64,000 nt of DNA from Prevotella sp. (GTDB lineage Bacteria; Bacteroidota; Bacteroidia; Bacteroidales; Bacteroidaceae). The stretch's first letter is position 1. The number at the start of each line of letters is the position of its first letter. A program made the translations under genes and the position numbers. Location: assembly GCA_017548275.1 (NCBI GenBank), contig JAFZAH010000023.1, positions 159,490 to 223,489 on the forward strand. The letters are read 5' to 3'. Positions 52,737 to 61,189 of this stretch are shown one piece after another. The notes beneath the pieces are model-generated. The model had not been told where the DNA came from and did not search any database. It saw only the letters and a list, made by a program, of their open reading frames with translations.

Positions 52737-53762
52737 TTACAGATTCCAATCGCTGGTGTTGACTTCTCGCTCCGCCTCTTCCTCGATGTCGTCGGGCAGG
52801 TTGCAGAAGAAGTCGATACCGGTCCTTTCTTCCAATTCGTCGATACTGATGGCGTATTTTTTCAGGTCTTCTTTTGTGCGCGACACATTTTCATGAAGGC
52901 TCCAGAAGCCGATAGCCTTGTAACTGCCGTTTTTCACGCACAACACGGCCATATAGAAATACCGTGGCACGGTGAGACCGGTGCCTGTGGTGGTCAGTTG
53001 GTCATAGATGGTGGCTGCTTTCACCACATAGAGCGTATCGCGGAAATTGTCAGTGTTCCATTTGTTGGTCACCTGTTGTTCCATGCTTTGCCAGAGGCCG
53101 CCGTTGTGGTTCTGATACTGCGGCATCATGTTGCTGTAATAGAACGTATGGGCGTTTTGCTCTCTCGAACACAGGCGGTCGCTCGACGGACAGAGGTGTC
53201 CGCGTGAGAAATTGGAAGTGAAGTCAGCGCTGCTTGTACGGTATTGATAGGGGATGTTGGGGTCGTCGCCCCAGGCATTGGTACGTGTTACGTTTTTGTA
53301 AGAGTTGCCCTTGTGCATCTGATAGGTCACCCACCGTGCCAGCCGTTTGTTGCAGTCATATTCCAAACCGAAGGTGATGCCATAGTCTTTGGTGCTGTGT
53401 ATGCTCAGGATATCCATGTTGCCCTCGCGCAGACGGGGATATTCCAGCAACATTGCCCTCGGGTTGGTATTCTTGTTCACATTGTTGTTGGGCGGGTCGG
53501 GCGTCACATTCTCATCGTAAAAAAACTCGATATACTCGACGTTGGAGAAGAGAACAGCACGATTGGCTGAACCGTCGTTGAACACATTGTTCCAACCTTT
53601 ATTACCCACTTTTTGCAATCGGTCGAGTGATGAAATCTTCACATCGAAGGTTGTGCCGTCGGTCATGTGATACCGCAACATATTAGGCTCATGCTCTTCG
53701 GTTTGAGCCTTCAGGCTGACAGCCATCAGCGCTGAAAGGAAAATGGTCAGTAGTCGTTTCAT
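52737..53762 (-). CDS. Secreted DNA/RNA non-specific endonuclease (NUC1-like)
   Basis: 341 residues from MKRLLTIFLSALMAVSLKA (signal peptide about 1-19; start at 53762, with an alternative start five codons upstream at 53777). An N-terminal beta region of about 70 residues precedes the nuclease domain. Catalytic-type motif NFSRGHLCPSSDR (about residues 176-190), where the family consensus is DRGH, so the first Asp is Ser here while the catalytic His is kept. Next, FYYSNMMPQYQNHNGGLWQSMEQQV contains the conserved metal-binding Asn. Other consensus elements (VPRYFYMAVL) follow. It is probably periplasmic or extracellular. The frame upstream of 53777 runs into a REP repeat and is not coding. Confidence 0.85.
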   Translation of the reverse strand: MKRLLTIFLSALMAVSLKAQTEEHEPNMLRYHMTDGTTFDVKISSLDRLQKVGNKGWNNVFNDGSANRAVLFSNVEYIEFFYDENVTPDPPNNNVNKNTNPRAMLLEYPRLREGNMDILSIHSTKDYGITFGLEYDCNKRLARWVTYQMHKGNSYKNVTRTNAWGDDPNIPYQYRTSSADFTSNFSRGHLCPSSDRLCSREQNAHTFYYSNMMPQYQNHNGGLWQSMEQQVTNKWNTDNFRDTLYVVKAATIYDQLTTTGTGLTVPRYFYMAVLCVKNGSYKAIGFWSLHENVSRTKEDLKKYAISIDELEERTGIDFFCNLPDDIEEEAEREVNTSDWNL

Positions 53763-53827
53763 ATATCGTTTTGTCATTTTGTCATTTAGGTCATTTGGGG
53801 GTGGAAGTTTTTTCTCCTCAATTTTCT

Positions 53828-53854
53828 CCCTCCCTTGGGGAGGGTCGGGGTGGG
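53828..53854. repeat. REP-like palindrome between the nuclease and chromate transporter genes
   Basis: CCCTCCC, TT, GGGGAGGG, then TCGGGGTGGG, three bases from the stop of the chromate transporter subunit. Confidence 0.8.
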
Positions 53855-53857
53855 TAT

Positions 53858-54433
53858 TTAATACAACAGCACCAGTCCCGCAAAGCCTGCATAGCAAATC
53901 ATGCGGATGGGGTTGATTTTGAGGAATTTTGTGCCGACAAAAGTGGCGACAAACAGTGCGGTGCTCACGCAGAATCGCCAGAGGTTGATGCTGGGCGCAG
54001 AGAAGTTTTCCACGTTCATCAGCATGAGCGTGGCGGCTGCGAGCAGTCCCACAACGGCGGGGCGCAAACCGCTGAAAATATCCTTCACCACCTGTGATTC
54101 CATGTATTTCATGAGAATCTTAGCGATGAGTATCATCAGGATGAATGACGGCAACACCAATGCGAATGTGGCGATGCCGCTGCCCAAGATAGCCATGCTG
54201 TCGCTCATGCCGGCATTATGAATGGCGGTGTATCCGCAATAGGTGGCAGAGTTGATGCCGATGGGACCCGGTGTCATCTGACTGACAGCCACCACATTAG
54301 TGAATTGCGCCGAGGTCATCCAGTCGTTGTTGCGCACCACTTCGGTTTGGATAAGCGACAGCATGCCGTAGCCGCCGCCAAACCCAAACAGGCCTATTTT
54401 GAAGAACGTATAAAACAACTTAAGGAAAATCAT
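53858..54433 (-). CDS. Chromate transporter, short-chain subunit 2
   Basis: 191 residues with the CHR domain. The start FLKLFYTFFKIGLFGFGGGYGMLSLIQTEVV (about residues 3-33) has the conserved FGFGGGYGM, followed by the QMTPGPIGINSATYCGY run (about 52-68). About five hydrophobic segments follow. Two half-length CHR proteins encoded side by side form a heteromeric ChrA-like transporter in other bacteria. The ATG overlaps the stop of the upstream subunit gene (four bases), so translation is coupled. The transported substrate may not be chromate; that is family naming. Confidence 0.9.
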   Translation of the reverse strand: MIFLKLFYTFFKIGLFGFGGGYGMLSLIQTEVVRNNDWMTSAQFTNVVAVSQMTPGPIGINSATYCGYTAIHNAGMSDSMAILGSGIATFALVLPSFILMILIAKILMKYMESQVVKDIFSGLRPAVVGLLAAATLMLMNVENFSAPSINLWRFCVSTALFVATFVGTKFLKINPIRMICYAGFAGLVLLY

Positions 54434-54996
54434 GACTCGGCGTTCTTTTCAGTGTTGTTCTCGTTGTTGACAAATTTACCAAACAGATAGCCGCCCGCTC
54501 CGGCAGCGATAATCACATAGATGGGGTTCACTCCCAAGAGCCAAATCAGCAGCGTGCTGATAATCGGTATCCAGCAGTTGGTCAGCGTGATGTTGGCACG
54601 CTTGGCCAGATTGAACGTGGGCACAGCGATTAACGCCACGACCGCCGGACGGATGCCGTTGAAGATGGCTGCCACCACTTTGTTGTCTTGAAACTGCTGA
54701 AAGAACATGGCTATCAGCAGGATAATGACAAAAGAGGGTAGGGCGGTGCCCAAAGCCGTACACAATGCACCCGGTATGCCACGTTTCTTATAGCCGATAA
54801 ACACGCTCATGTTGATGGCGAAGACACCCGGGCAACTCTGTGCGATGGCGATGAGGTCAAGGCACTCTTCTTTCGTCAGCCATTGGTTGTTCTCCACCAC
54901 TTCGCGCTCAATAATGGGTATCATGGCGTATCCACCGCCCAAGGTGAATGCGCCGATTTTGAAAAACGTCTTAAAACCTTTCCAGTAGAAACCCAT
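54430..54996 (-). CDS. Chromate transporter, short-chain subunit 1
   Basis: 188 residues, the first gene of the pair on this strand. MGFYWKGFKTFFKIGAFTLGGGYAMIPIIEREVV (about residues 1-34) has the CHR motif FTLGGGYAM. AQSCPGVFAINMSVFIGYK (about 52-70) corresponds to the TPGP region, here CPGV. Hydrophobic segments continue to IYVIIAAGAGGYLFGKF near the C-terminus. It is homologous to the other subunit but only moderately similar, as expected for the bipartite short-chain CHR family. Confidence 0.9.
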   Translation of the reverse strand: MGFYWKGFKTFFKIGAFTLGGGYAMIPIIEREVVENNQWLTKEECLDLIAIAQSCPGVFAINMSVFIGYKKRGIPGALCTALGTALPSFVIILLIAMFFQQFQDNKVVAAIFNGIRPAVVALIAVPTFNLAKRANITLTNCWIPIISTLLIWLLGVNPIYVIIAAGAGGYLFGKFVNNENNTEKNAES

Positions 54997-55016
54997 TTCA
55001 GAAATCCTCCTCCGTG

Positions 55017-55034
55017 CCCCCTCCCAAGGAGGGG
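55017..55034. repeat. Short REP-like palindrome between chromate transporter and purL
   Basis: CCCCCTCCCAAGGAGGGG, a truncated copy without the GGGGTGGG tail. Confidence 0.6.
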
Positions 55035-55065
55035 AACACTATCATAGATGAATGATTAAATAAAT

Positions 55066-55107
55066 ATCAATGTTCAACGTTCCACGTTCAATGTTCAACG
55101 TACAACA
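55066..55107. repeat. Heptamer array covering the end of purL
   Basis: TTCAACG, TTCCACG, TTCAATG, TTCAACG, TACAACA with 7-base spacing (55073-55107). On the minus strand the purL stop TGA lies in the fourth unit (55095-55097); the last codons ENVVR lie in the array. Confidence 0.8.
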
Positions 55108-58100
55108 TTCTCAATCCATTTTCTGGCATTCACGAAGGCCTCAATCCACGGAGTCACTTCATCGTTGAGGTGACGGGCGGGATAACAACCGCACTGCCAG
55201 GGGAAGATGGCGCGCTCCAGGTGGGGCATCATCGCCAGATGACGGCCGTCGGCGCTGCAGATGCCTGCCACGTCGTAGTCCGAGCCGTTGGGGTTGGCGG
55301 GATAGCCGCTGTAGTTGTATTTAGCCACTACGTGATACTTGTCGGCAGCCTCGGGCAGAGAGAATTTTCCCTCACCGTGAGCCACCCAGATGCCGAGTTT
55401 GCTGCCGCTCAGCGAGCCGAACATCACACTTTTGTTCTCGGGGATGGCCACGCTCAGGTAACCGCTCTCGAATTTATGCGAGTCGTTGTGCAACATACGT
55501 GCGCGCTGCTCGTGCTCGGGATTGATCAGGTTGAGTTCCACCATCAGTTGGCAACCATTGCAGATGCCCAATGACAGCGTGTCTTTACGGGCATAGAAAC
55601 GGTCGAGCGCCTCTTTCGCCTTCGGATTGTAGAGGAAGGCTCCGGCCCAACCTTTCGCGCTGCCCAGCACATCGCTGTTGGAGAATCCGCCGCAGAACAC
55701 AATCATATTGATGTCTTCCAGAGTCTCGCGTCCGCTGATGAGGTCGGTCATCATCACGTCTTTCACGTCGAAGCCCGCCAGATAGAGCGAGTAAGCCATC
55801 TCGCGCTCACCATTGGTACCCTTCTCACGGATGATGGCTGCTTTCACACCTGACGGTTTGCGGCGGTCGGCGCTGATGCCATATTGTGACAACTTACCTG
55901 AAAAACCTTTGGGGAGTACAATCTCCACGGGTTGGTTCTTGTAGTTGTCGAAACGCTCGCGAGCCTTGCCGTTCTTGCTTTGTTTGCGGTCGAGCAGATA
56001 TGAGGTGCGATACCACACATCGCGCAGGACATCGATGTCGAACGTGTGTGTATAGTCGTCTTTCTTCACCACGACGGTGCGCTCTTTGGGTGCGGGATAA
56101 CCTATCTTGGCGAATCCTACGCCCATGTCTTCGAGATATTCGCGCAGGTCGTTCTTATGTTCGTCGCTCACTTGGATGACCACGCCGGGATTCTCCGCGA
56201 AGAGTGTTTTCACGAGGTCGTCACCGCCCATGTCATGCAGGTTGATGTGCATACCGCCTGTCGTGTTGGCGAAGCACATCTCCAGCAAGGTGGTAATCAG
56301 TCCGCCTGCGCTGACGTCATGACCCGCCATAATCCAACCACGGCGAATCAACTCCTGTATGGCGTTGAAGCAGTCGGCAAAATACTCGGGATTATCGACC
56401 GTGGGAACATCACTGCCCACGCGGCCTAAAGTTTGTGCGAAGGCCGAACCGCCGAGACGTTGCTCGCAGAAACTGAAATCGATATGATAGAGCGATGAGT
56501 TCTTGTCGTTGACCATCACGGGCGACACCACCTTTCGGATGTCGCTCACCTCGCCGCCGGAAGTGACGATGACGGTGCCCGGAGAGATGATTTTCTCACC
56601 GTTGGGATATTGCTGGCTGAGTGAGAGCGAGTCTTTACCCGTGGGCACGTTGATGCCAAGGGCGCAGCAGAAATCGCTCAATGCTTCGACGGCATTGTAC
56701 AGACGTGCATCTTCGCCTTTCTGTGAACGGCAGGGCCACATCCAGTTGGCGGAGAGCGAGAGGCTCTTCATGCCGTCGGCCAAAGGTGCCCAGACGATGT
56801 TTGTCAAAGATTCTGCCACCGACAGCACACTGCCCGCCTCGGGTGAGGCCAATCCTGCTTGTGGGGCGTGACCGAGTGCTGTGGCAATACCTTTGCGGCC
56901 ACGGTAGTCGAGTGCCACCACACCACAGTCGGACAACGGCAATTGCAACTCGCCCTGGCACTGCTGACGGGCAATCTTACCGGTCACCGAACGGTCCACC
57001 TTATTGGTCAGCCAGTCTTTGCAGGCCACAGCCTCCAGTTGCAGCACACGCTGCACATAGTCGTCTATTTGGTCTTGGGTATATGTCACACCTTCGTAAG
57101 TGCGTTCCACGGTCTCGTCGCGCATGACGGTCTTGGGTGAGTGGCCGAACATCTGCGCCACATCCAGGTCGAAAGGTTTCACACCGTCGCCCTGCACAAA
57201 CGAGAAATGGGCGTCGCCGGTCGTCTCACCCACCACATACAACGGGGCACGCTCGCGCTCGGCGATACGGCGCACATGGTCGATATGTTTCTCGTCGATG
57301 AGCAGTCCCATGCGTTCCTGACTCTCGTTGGCGATAATCTCTTTGGCTGAAAGTGTGGTGTCGCCGATGGGCAGTTGGGTCATGTCGATGCGTCCGCCGC
57401 ACTCCTCGACCAGTTCAGAGAGACAGTTGAGGTGACCCGCCGATCCGTGGTCATGAATGCTTACCACAGGGTTGACCTCTTCTTCGCAGAGTGCGCGCAC
57501 CAAGTTGTAGGCGCGTTTCTGCATCTCGGGGTTGGCACGCTGCACGGCGTTCAGTTCGATACCGTTGGAATAGCGGCCCGTATCTACCGACGACACGCTG
57601 CCGCCGCCCAGACCGATGCGGTAATTGTCGCCGCCCACGACCACGATTTTGTTGCCTTTCTGCGGCTCGCGCTTCAGACAGTCACGTTTGGTGCCATAGC
57701 CTACGCCGCCCGCCAGCATGATGACTTTGTCGTAAGCGTATTTCTCGTCGCCCTCCTGATGTTCGAAGGTCAGCACCGAACCGCAGATGAGCGGCTGGCC
57801 GAACTTATTGCCGAAGTCGGAGGCGCCGTTTGAGGCTTTGATGAGTATCTGCTCAGGCGTCTGGTAAAGCCATTGGCGCACGGGCAGGATATCTTCCCAA
57901 TCGCGCAGTTCCACGTCATCGCCCTTGTCGTCTTTCAATCGTGGATAGGCGGTCATATACACCGCTGTGCCTGCAATGGGCCATGAACCCGTGCCGCCGC
58001 CCATACGGTCGCGTATCTCGCCGCCGGTGCCGGTGGCTGCGCCGTTGAACGGCTCGACAGTGGTGGGGAAATTGTGTGTCTCTGCCTTGAGCGAGATGAC

Positions 58101-58820
58101 GCTCTCCACGTCAGTCACCTCGAAATAGTCGCTGGTCGATTGGTCTTTGGGGGCAAATTGCTCAACGACGGGTCCCTGTGCAAAAGCCACATTATCTTTG
58201 TATGCTGAGAGGATTTTGTTGGGGTTCTCTTTCGTCGTTTTCTTAATCATGGCGAAGAGCGAAGACTCTTTCTCCTCGCCGTCGATGATGAACGTACCGC
58301 CGAAAATCTTGTGACGGCAGTGCTCGGAGTTGATTTGTGCAAAACCGAATATCTCAGAGTCGGTGAGCGGACGGCCCAACTGGCTCTCGATATGGTGCAG
58401 GTATTCGATTTCTTCGGGCGAGAGGGCCAGTCCCTCCTGCTCATTGTATTCCTCCAGATTCTCCACCTGTTTGATGGGTTCAGGCGTGATATGTACGGTA
58501 AAAATGTCCTGGTTCAACCCGTGATACATACGTTGCAGCATCGGGTCGTGGTCGGCGTCCTCGTTGGCTACGGGGAAATACTCCTCGATGCGGCGGATGC
58601 CGTGCAGGTTCATGTTCTGAGTGATTTCCACGGCGTTGGTGCTCCATGGGGTAACCATCTCGCGCCGGGGACCGACGAAATATCCGTCGAGGGCGTCACT
58701 GTCTATCACTTGCGCATCGCCGTAGAGCCATGACAACTCATTGATTTCTTCCTGAGTGAGTGCATGATCGGCCTCGGTGGCGATGATGCTCTGAGAGGGG
58801 GTTTTGAAAAAACGAATCAT
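55095..58820 (-). CDS. purL: Phosphoribosylformylglycinamidine synthase (single-chain PurL)
   Basis: 1241 residues from MIRFFKTPSQSIIATEADHAL (start at 58820). It makes FGAM from FGAR, glutamine and ATP in purine synthesis. The large single-chain form combines the PurS-like N-terminal region (about 1-150), the two synthase domains (LAGGVGYGTKRDCLKREPQKGNKIVVVGGDNYRIGLGGGSVSS) and a C-terminal glutaminase domain with the nucleophile motif GICNGCQLMVEL (about 1090-1101) and the downstream His-Glu region. The early motif GFAQINSEHCRHKIFGG is conserved. The stop codon is provided by a heptamer repeat array. Confidence 0.96.
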   Translation of the reverse strand: MIRFFKTPSQSIIATEADHALTQEEINELSWLYGDAQVIDSDALDGYFVGPRREMVTPWSTNAVEITQNMNLHGIRRIEEYFPVANEDADHDPMLQRMYHGLNQDIFTVHITPEPIKQVENLEEYNEQEGLALSPEEIEYLHHIESQLGRPLTDSEIFGFAQINSEHCRHKIFGGTFIIDGEEKESSLFAMIKKTTKENPNKILSAYKDNVAFAQGPVVEQFAPKDQSTSDYFEVTDVESVISLKAETHNFPTTVEPFNGAATGTGGEIRDRMGGGTGSWPIAGTAVYMTAYPRLKDDKGDDVELRDWEDILPVRQWLYQTPEQILIKASNGASDFGNKFGQPLICGSVLTFEHQEGDEKYAYDKVIMLAGGVGYGTKRDCLKREPQKGNKIVVVGGDNYRIGLGGGSVSSVDTGRYSNGIELNAVQRANPEMQKRAYNLVRALCEEEVNPVVSIHDHGSAGHLNCLSELVEECGGRIDMTQLPIGDTTLSAKEIIANESQERMGLLIDEKHIDHVRRIAERERAPLYVVGETTGDAHFSFVQGDGVKPFDLDVAQMFGHSPKTVMRDETVERTYEGVTYTQDQIDDYVQRVLQLEAVACKDWLTNKVDRSVTGKIARQQCQGELQLPLSDCGVVALDYRGRKGIATALGHAPQAGLASPEAGSVLSVAESLTNIVWAPLADGMKSLSLSANWMWPCRSQKGEDARLYNAVEALSDFCCALGINVPTGKDSLSLSQQYPNGEKIISPGTVIVTSGGEVSDIRKVVSPVMVNDKNSSLYHIDFSFCEQRLGGSAFAQTLGRVGSDVPTVDNPEYFADCFNAIQELIRRGWIMAGHDVSAGGLITTLLEMCFANTTGGMHINLHDMGGDDLVKTLFAENPGVVIQVSDEHKNDLREYLEDMGVGFAKIGYPAPKERTVVVKKDDYTHTFDIDVLRDVWYRTSYLLDRKQSKNGKARERFDNYKNQPVEIVLPKGFSGKLSQYGISADRRKPSGVKAAIIREKGTNGEREMAYSLYLAGFDVKDVMMTDLISGRETLEDINMIVFCGGFSNSDVLGSAKGWAGAFLYNPKAKEALDRFYARKDTLSLGICNGCQLMVELNLINPEHEQRARMLHNDSHKFESGYLSVAIPENKSVMFGSLSGSKLGIWVAHGEGKFSLPEAADKYHVVAKYNYSGYPANPNGSDYDVAGICSADGRHLAMMPHLERAIFPWQCGCYPARHLNDEVTPWIEAFVNARKWIENVVR

Positions 58821-58850
58821 TCTTTTTATGTTATGTTTGCTATTTCGCTG

Positions 58851-58858
58851 CAAAGGTA
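58851..58858 (-). promoter_or_regulatory. Candidate -7 box of purL
   Basis: TACCTTTG on the minus strand, 31 bases before the purL start; no clear -33 TTTG. I see no PurR-type or riboswitch-like structure. Confidence 0.45.
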
Positions 58859-59188
58859 CAAAATAATTATGATAATAAGTCTTCTTGCCCGTTATAATTG
58901 TTTAGAACGAAATGGAAAATGATGCGCTGAGCACCCATATGTGCATATGTTTCTTAGTTGTCGAAGAACTTTTTAGACGGTTTGAGATTTGTCGGGCTGA
59001 ATTTCAAATCGGTGACTCTCGGCGAGATGCCTGTTCTGGGTGCCGAGAAATAAACCTGATAATTTAGTATTTATCATACTCAGATGCTTTGTTTCTGCAA
59101 AGGTAATCATAAAGTTCATTGATTAATGTTCAATGTTCAAAGTATTTACATAATATTGGTTAAAAATCTCTAATCTGGCAATATCTTT

Positions 59189-59219
59189 TTTGGATTTCTC
59201 CGTTATATATGTACATTTG
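59189..59219 (+). promoter_or_regulatory. Promoter of the OmpA-family gene
   Basis: TTTG (59189-59192), 19-base spacer and TACATTTG (59212-59219), an exact match to the Bacteroidetes consensus, 45 bases before the start. Confidence 0.8.
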
Positions 59220-59263
59220 CAGCAAAATCATTTACAAACCTAAATTGATAAACAGTAAGAATT

Positions 59264-60100
59264 ATGAAAAAAGGATTATTGCTTTCAGTGATAGCAGCAG
59301 GCGCATTGCTCATGAGCAGTTGTGCCAGCAAGAAAGATTTGGCCGACTGCCAGCAGACCAACCGCAACCTGACAGACCAGTACCAGACCGCGAAAGAGCA
59401 GTTGGCTGCCAGCAACGCCCGGGTGACCAGTCTTGAGCAACAACTCGAACAGGCACGGAAAGACTACGCCAAACTGCAGCGCTCGCTCGACAAGAGCCTT
59501 ACCAATGCCAATCAGAACAATGTGAGCATTGAGAAACTCGTTGACCAAATCAATGAGTCGAACCAGTATATCCGCCATCTGGTGGATGTGAAGAGCAAGA
59601 GCGACTCGCTCAATATGGTGCTCACCAACAACCTGACCCGCTCGCTCAGCAAAGAGGAACTCAAAGAGGTGGATGTGCAGGTGCTCAAAGGTGTGGTCTA
59701 TATCTCCCTTGCCGACAATATGCTCTATAAGACAGGCAGTTATGAGATTCAGGACCGTGCAGCGCAGACCCTCAGCAAAATCGCGAAAATCATCATGGAT
59801 TATTCCGATTACGATGTACTCGTAGAGGGTAACACCGACGATGTTCCTATCTCGCGCGAGAATATCCGCAACAACTGGGACCTCTCCTGTCTGCGCGCTT
59901 CGAGTGTGGTGCAGTATCTGCAAAACAACTACGGTGTTGACCCCAAACGCCTCACTGCCGGCGGACGCGGTGAATACAACCCCATCGCTACCAACTCCAC
60001 CGAAGTGGGCAAACAGCGCAACCGCCGTACACAAATTATTATCACGCCTAAACTCGACCAGTTTATGGAACTCATCGAGCAGGCACCCGACGAGAAGTAG
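59264..60100 (+). CDS. OmpA-family peptidoglycan-binding lipoprotein
   Basis: 278 residues. Signal peptide with lipobox LLMSSC (Cys20), then ASKKDLADCQQTNRNLTDQY and a long coiled-coil (about residues 25-115) of heptads such as QLAASNARVTSLEQQLEQARKDYAKLQRSL. The C-terminal OmpA domain (about 145-265) includes VLVEGNTDDVPISRENIRNNWDLSCLRASSVVQYLQNNYGVDPKRLTAGGRGEYNPIATNSTEVGKQRNRRTQIII, with the usual Asp and the NRRTQI Arg that contact peptidoglycan. It is probably an envelope stabiliser. Strong promoter and terminator, so a single-gene unit. Confidence 0.93.
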   Translation: MKKGLLLSVIAAGALLMSSCASKKDLADCQQTNRNLTDQYQTAKEQLAASNARVTSLEQQLEQARKDYAKLQRSLDKSLTNANQNNVSIEKLVDQINESNQYIRHLVDVKSKSDSLNMVLTNNLTRSLSKEELKEVDVQVLKGVVYISLADNMLYKTGSYEIQDRAAQTLSKIAKIIMDYSDYDVLVEGNTDDVPISRENIRNNWDLSCLRASSVVQYLQNNYGVDPKRLTAGGRGEYNPIATNSTEVGKQRNRRTQIIITPKLDQFMELIEQAPDEK

Positions 60101-60130
60101 TTCTTCTCTAAGCAAACAGTTTATTTGACA

Positions 60131-60168
60131 CAAGGGCATAAGCGACACCGCTTATGCCCTTGCTTTTT
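60131..60168 (+). terminator. Terminator after the OmpA-family gene
   Basis: CAAGGGCATAAGCG and CGCTTATGCCCTTG are exact inverses around a four-base loop, followed by CTTTTT. This is the clearest terminator in the window. Confidence 0.92.
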
Positions 60169-60274
60169 GTAGAACCTAGAAGGATTAGAAACACCTGGTA
60201 CGACCTATACCTTGAATAGCCTGGTATTCCTTGGCCTTCCCTGGAAAATCCTATAAAGTCCAGAATTGAGGCTC

Positions 60275-61177
60275 TTATATTCCCGCCCCATCCGTGAAAC
60301 CCACATCTTGGGCTTTGCCTTGCAGAATATGGGAGTAGGGTGCCAGGTCATGAGTCACCCATACGTTACCGCCGATGATGGTGTCGTGACCGATGGTGAT
60401 GCGCCCTAAAAGGGTGGAATTTGAATAGACAGTCACGCGGTCCTCGAGGATGGGGTGGCGTGCGATGACTTCGCGGCAACTGCGTGACTCGCGCTCGCCG
60501 CTTCCCGCCCGTGCGCCGAGGGTAACACCTTGATAGAGTGTGACATGATTGCCGATAACGCATGTCTCGCCGATGACCACACCCGTGCCGTGGTCGATGG
60601 CGAAATACTCACCTATCTTCGCGCCCGGATGGATGTCAATGCCCGTGATGGCGTGCGCCTGCTCGGTGATGATGCGCGGCAGGATAGGCACGCCCATCTC
60701 ATGCAGGGCGTGGGCGGTGCGGTAATGTACCATGGCGCGGATGACGGGATAGCAGAATATCACCTCGCTGTAATTGCACACGCTCTGGTCTTTTTCATAG
60801 ATGGCCCGCACGTCGGTGAGCAGCAAACGTTTGATTTCCGGCAGTTGGTCAATTAAGCGTGTGGCAAGGTCATCGGCCGCGGTGTGGACGGTGCACTGAC
60901 AATTGCTGTCATCGAACAACAACGCCAGTTCTATCTGTTTGCTCAGCAACTGTTGCAACTGCTCAATATACACACCGATATGATAAGAACGGATGCCGCT
61001 GTCACCGTGACGAAGGTCGAAGAAACCTGGGAACACCAGTTTCTTCACCAGTTCGACGATGCGCTCCACGGCGTCCACCGAGGGCAGCGGGGCGGTGTGT
61101 CCCGGCACGATATGCCGCTCGGCCGCGGTTTGAGATGACAGCAGTGCTACGTTTTTTTGAAATAACTCTTGATCCAT
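60275..61177 (-). CDS. cysE: Serine O-acetyltransferase
   Basis: 300 residues; makes O-acetylserine from serine and acetyl-CoA for cysteine synthesis. A helical N-terminal domain (about residues 1-160) precedes the left-handed beta-helix (about 165-300) with hexapeptide repeats. Marks: TAHALHEMGVPILPRIITEQAHAITGIDIHPGAKIGEYFAIDHGTGVVIGETCVIGNHVTLYQGVTLGARAG, with the catalytic His of DIHPGA and the Asp-His of IDHGTG, then ESRSCREVIARHPILEDRVTVYSNSTLLG. The loop after LGARAG is longer than in E. coli CysE but usual for SatA/EpsC-like enzymes in Bacteroidales. The aspartyl-protease gene lies 12 bases upstream on the same strand. Confidence 0.92.
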   Translation of the reverse strand: MDQELFQKNVALLSSQTAAERHIVPGHTAPLPSVDAVERIVELVKKLVFPGFFDLRHGDSGIRSYHIGVYIEQLQQLLSKQIELALLFDDSNCQCTVHTAADDLATRLIDQLPEIKRLLLTDVRAIYEKDQSVCNYSEVIFCYPVIRAMVHYRTAHALHEMGVPILPRIITEQAHAITGIDIHPGAKIGEYFAIDHGTGVVIGETCVIGNHVTLYQGVTLGARAGSGERESRSCREVIARHPILEDRVTVYSNSTLLGRITIGHDTIIGGNVWVTHDLAPYSHILQGKAQDVGFTDGAGI

Positions 61178-61189
61178 GATGAAGTGTGC

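Larger units (their letters stand above)
58821..59263. other. Divergent purL-ompA gap
   Basis: 443 bases without a supported gene. It contains the purL -7 box (58851-58858), the ompA promoter (59189-59219), two heptamers of the TTCAATG type (59129-59142) and a second minus-strand -7-like element CAAAGGTA at about 59097-59104 with no gene in front of it. A short TCTCGGCGAG...TGCCGAGA inverted motif lies near 59017-59048. Confidence 0.5.

Noticed and set aside
53777-53897. Longer N-terminus for the secreted nuclease
   Set aside because: The extra codons come from a REP palindrome and precede the signal peptide, so they are unlikely to be translated.
57375-57833. Long plus-strand open frame opposite purL
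   Set aside because: Antisense to conserved PurL motifs, with no family signature of its own.
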